A stretch of DNA of 64,000 nucleotides from Ruminococcus sp. (GTDB lineage: Bacteria; Bacillota; Clostridia; Oscillospirales; Ruminococcaceae): assembly GCA_017521805.1 (NCBI GenBank), contig JAFXDK010000085.1, positions 1 to 64,000 of the forward strand, in the 5' to 3' direction. A model generated the notes under the pieces. That model made no database searches and was not told where the DNA came from. It worked only from the letters and a program-made list of their open reading frames with translations. Numbering within the stretch: the stretch's first letter is position 1; every line of letters begins with the position of its first letter. Of the stretch, positions 63,553 to 64,000 are shown one piece after another. The position numbers and the translations under genes are program-made.

Positions 63553-64000
63553 TTATTTATCCCATGAAGGCGTACCGCCTGTTAAAGTTATGGAGTAGTA
63601 AACAAGAATATCGGAAGCATCAGCCGCATCTATTGCACTATCTCTGTTTACATTTGCGGCTATAATCTGCTTGTCGCTTAATGTAGAACTTCCTCCTGTT
63701 GAAAGTCTGGAATATTCAGCAAGCACCATTGAGGCATCAGAAGCGTCAACAGTTGAATCGTTGTTTACATCGCCAATCATGACGTAATCAAGATGAACTG
63801 CTATTTCCTTTTCTTTATCGGTATCTTTTACAACAGTCCATGAACTGTCAATGTCATCATCATCTATAGTGAATTTATAGCTTATTTCGCGGAAGCTGTC
63901 GGGATTATCGTTACCGTCAGGAATTGTAAAGCTGTCAGCATATGCATCTGCTGTGATATTGTATTTTCCACCTGTAACTGTTACCATGATTTTATAAATA
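63553..64000 (-). CDS. Dockerin type I protein, C-terminal part (runs off the window)
   Basis: The frame stays open to the window edge upstream, so at least 149 codons of a longer protein are seen. The C-terminal two repeats 'IGDVNNDSTVDASDASMVLAEYS' and 'IIAANVNRDSAIDAADASDILVYYS' are a complete dockerin with Asp/Asn calcium loops, which in Ruminococcus binds cohesins of a cellulosome-type complex. The N-terminal visible part looks like a beta-sandwich domain ('YKFTIDDDDIDSSW'). Enzyme domain and signal lie outside the window. Confidence 0.9.
   Translation of the reverse strand, partial: IYKIMVTVTGGKYNITADAYADSFTIPDGNDNPDSFREISYKFTIDDDDIDSSWTVVKDTDKEKEIAVHLDYVMIGDVNNDSTVDASDASMVLAEYSRLSTGGSSTLSDKQIIAANVNRDSAIDAADASDILVYYSITLTGGTPSWDK

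Overview
The window is an AT-rich stretch of a Firmicutes chromosome, most likely a Ruminococcus-like member of the Clostridia (Oscillospiraceae). This rests on the families and gene order: a Gram-positive F1Fo ATP synthase operon, hisS-aspS, hprK-murB-rapZ-whiA-dnaE-pfkA, a Phe T-box ahead of pheS, strong AGGAGG ribosome sites, and type I dockerin sequence at both ends (a broken fragment near 1.8 kb and a partial gene at the right edge). Dockerins point to a fibre-degrading, cellulosome-type gut or rumen bacterium. I see no rRNA or tRNA gene, CRISPR array, transposase, integrase or phage gene. Nearly everything is housekeeping.

Layout. 0-2 kb: a YczE-like membrane protein, a manganese-catalase gene broken by an in-frame stop, and the frameshifted tail of a dockerin protein. 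2-8.6 kb (minus): a complete ATP synthase operon atpI-B-E-F-H-A-G-D-C. Its c subunit carries the two-carboxylate Na+-site pattern, and its epsilon subunit is only a beta-sandwich ending exactly at the dockerin fragment. 9.2-18.2 kb (plus): a eukaryote-like UDP-sugar pyrophosphorylase, minD-mgsA, hisS-aspS, a YhcC-type radical SAM enzyme and ligA. 18.2-21 kb: a Zn/Cd-type P1B ATPase plus a small methyltransferase-like membrane protein behind a promoter overlapped by a perfect 34-bp ArsR/SmtB-type palindrome. 21-25.3 kb (minus): mrp, pyrC-pyrF with a leader terminator, and trmB with a small basic membrane protein. 25.4-31.1 kb: a lipoprotein gene (plus), then DUF951-prfA-tsaC-coaE-M18 peptidase (minus). 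31.2-32.7 kb: a small unknown protein and an S1-domain protein (plus). 32.7-41.7 kb (minus): pfkA, dnaE, whiA, a PEBP-type lipoprotein, rapZ, murB and hprK.

41.8-45.9 kb (minus) holds rpe followed by three overlapping genes homologous to rnfD, rnfE and rnfA, then a DUF4015-type protein. rnfB, rnfC and rnfG are absent, and three of the four cysteines expected to hold the intramembrane [2Fe-2S] cluster are serines. This is the best candidate in the window for a repurposed, undescribed membrane module. 46-49.3 kb (plus): rpsO, a small membrane-anchored protein, a long leader hairpin and pnp. 49.4-50.8 kb: three small overlapping or adjacent genes resembling orphan immunity genes. 50.9-56.8 kb (minus): a Phe T-box, pheS, three paralogous two-helix membrane proteins wedged between pheS and pheT, pheT and a tiny membrane protein; the membrane proteins should therefore respond to tRNA-Phe charging. 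56.9-59.9 kb (plus): a DUF6106-like protein, the bifunctional NAD(P)HX repair enzyme and a lipoprotein. 60.2-64 kb (minus): an unknown protein, an M16C metallopeptidase and the C-terminus of a dockerin protein.

Three related short inverted-repeat elements (MITE-like) sit at 1-144, 8873-8971 and 10439-10610. Many minus-strand operons have good sigma-A promoters with 17-base spacers. Statements about families come from recall of conserved motifs, not from any search.
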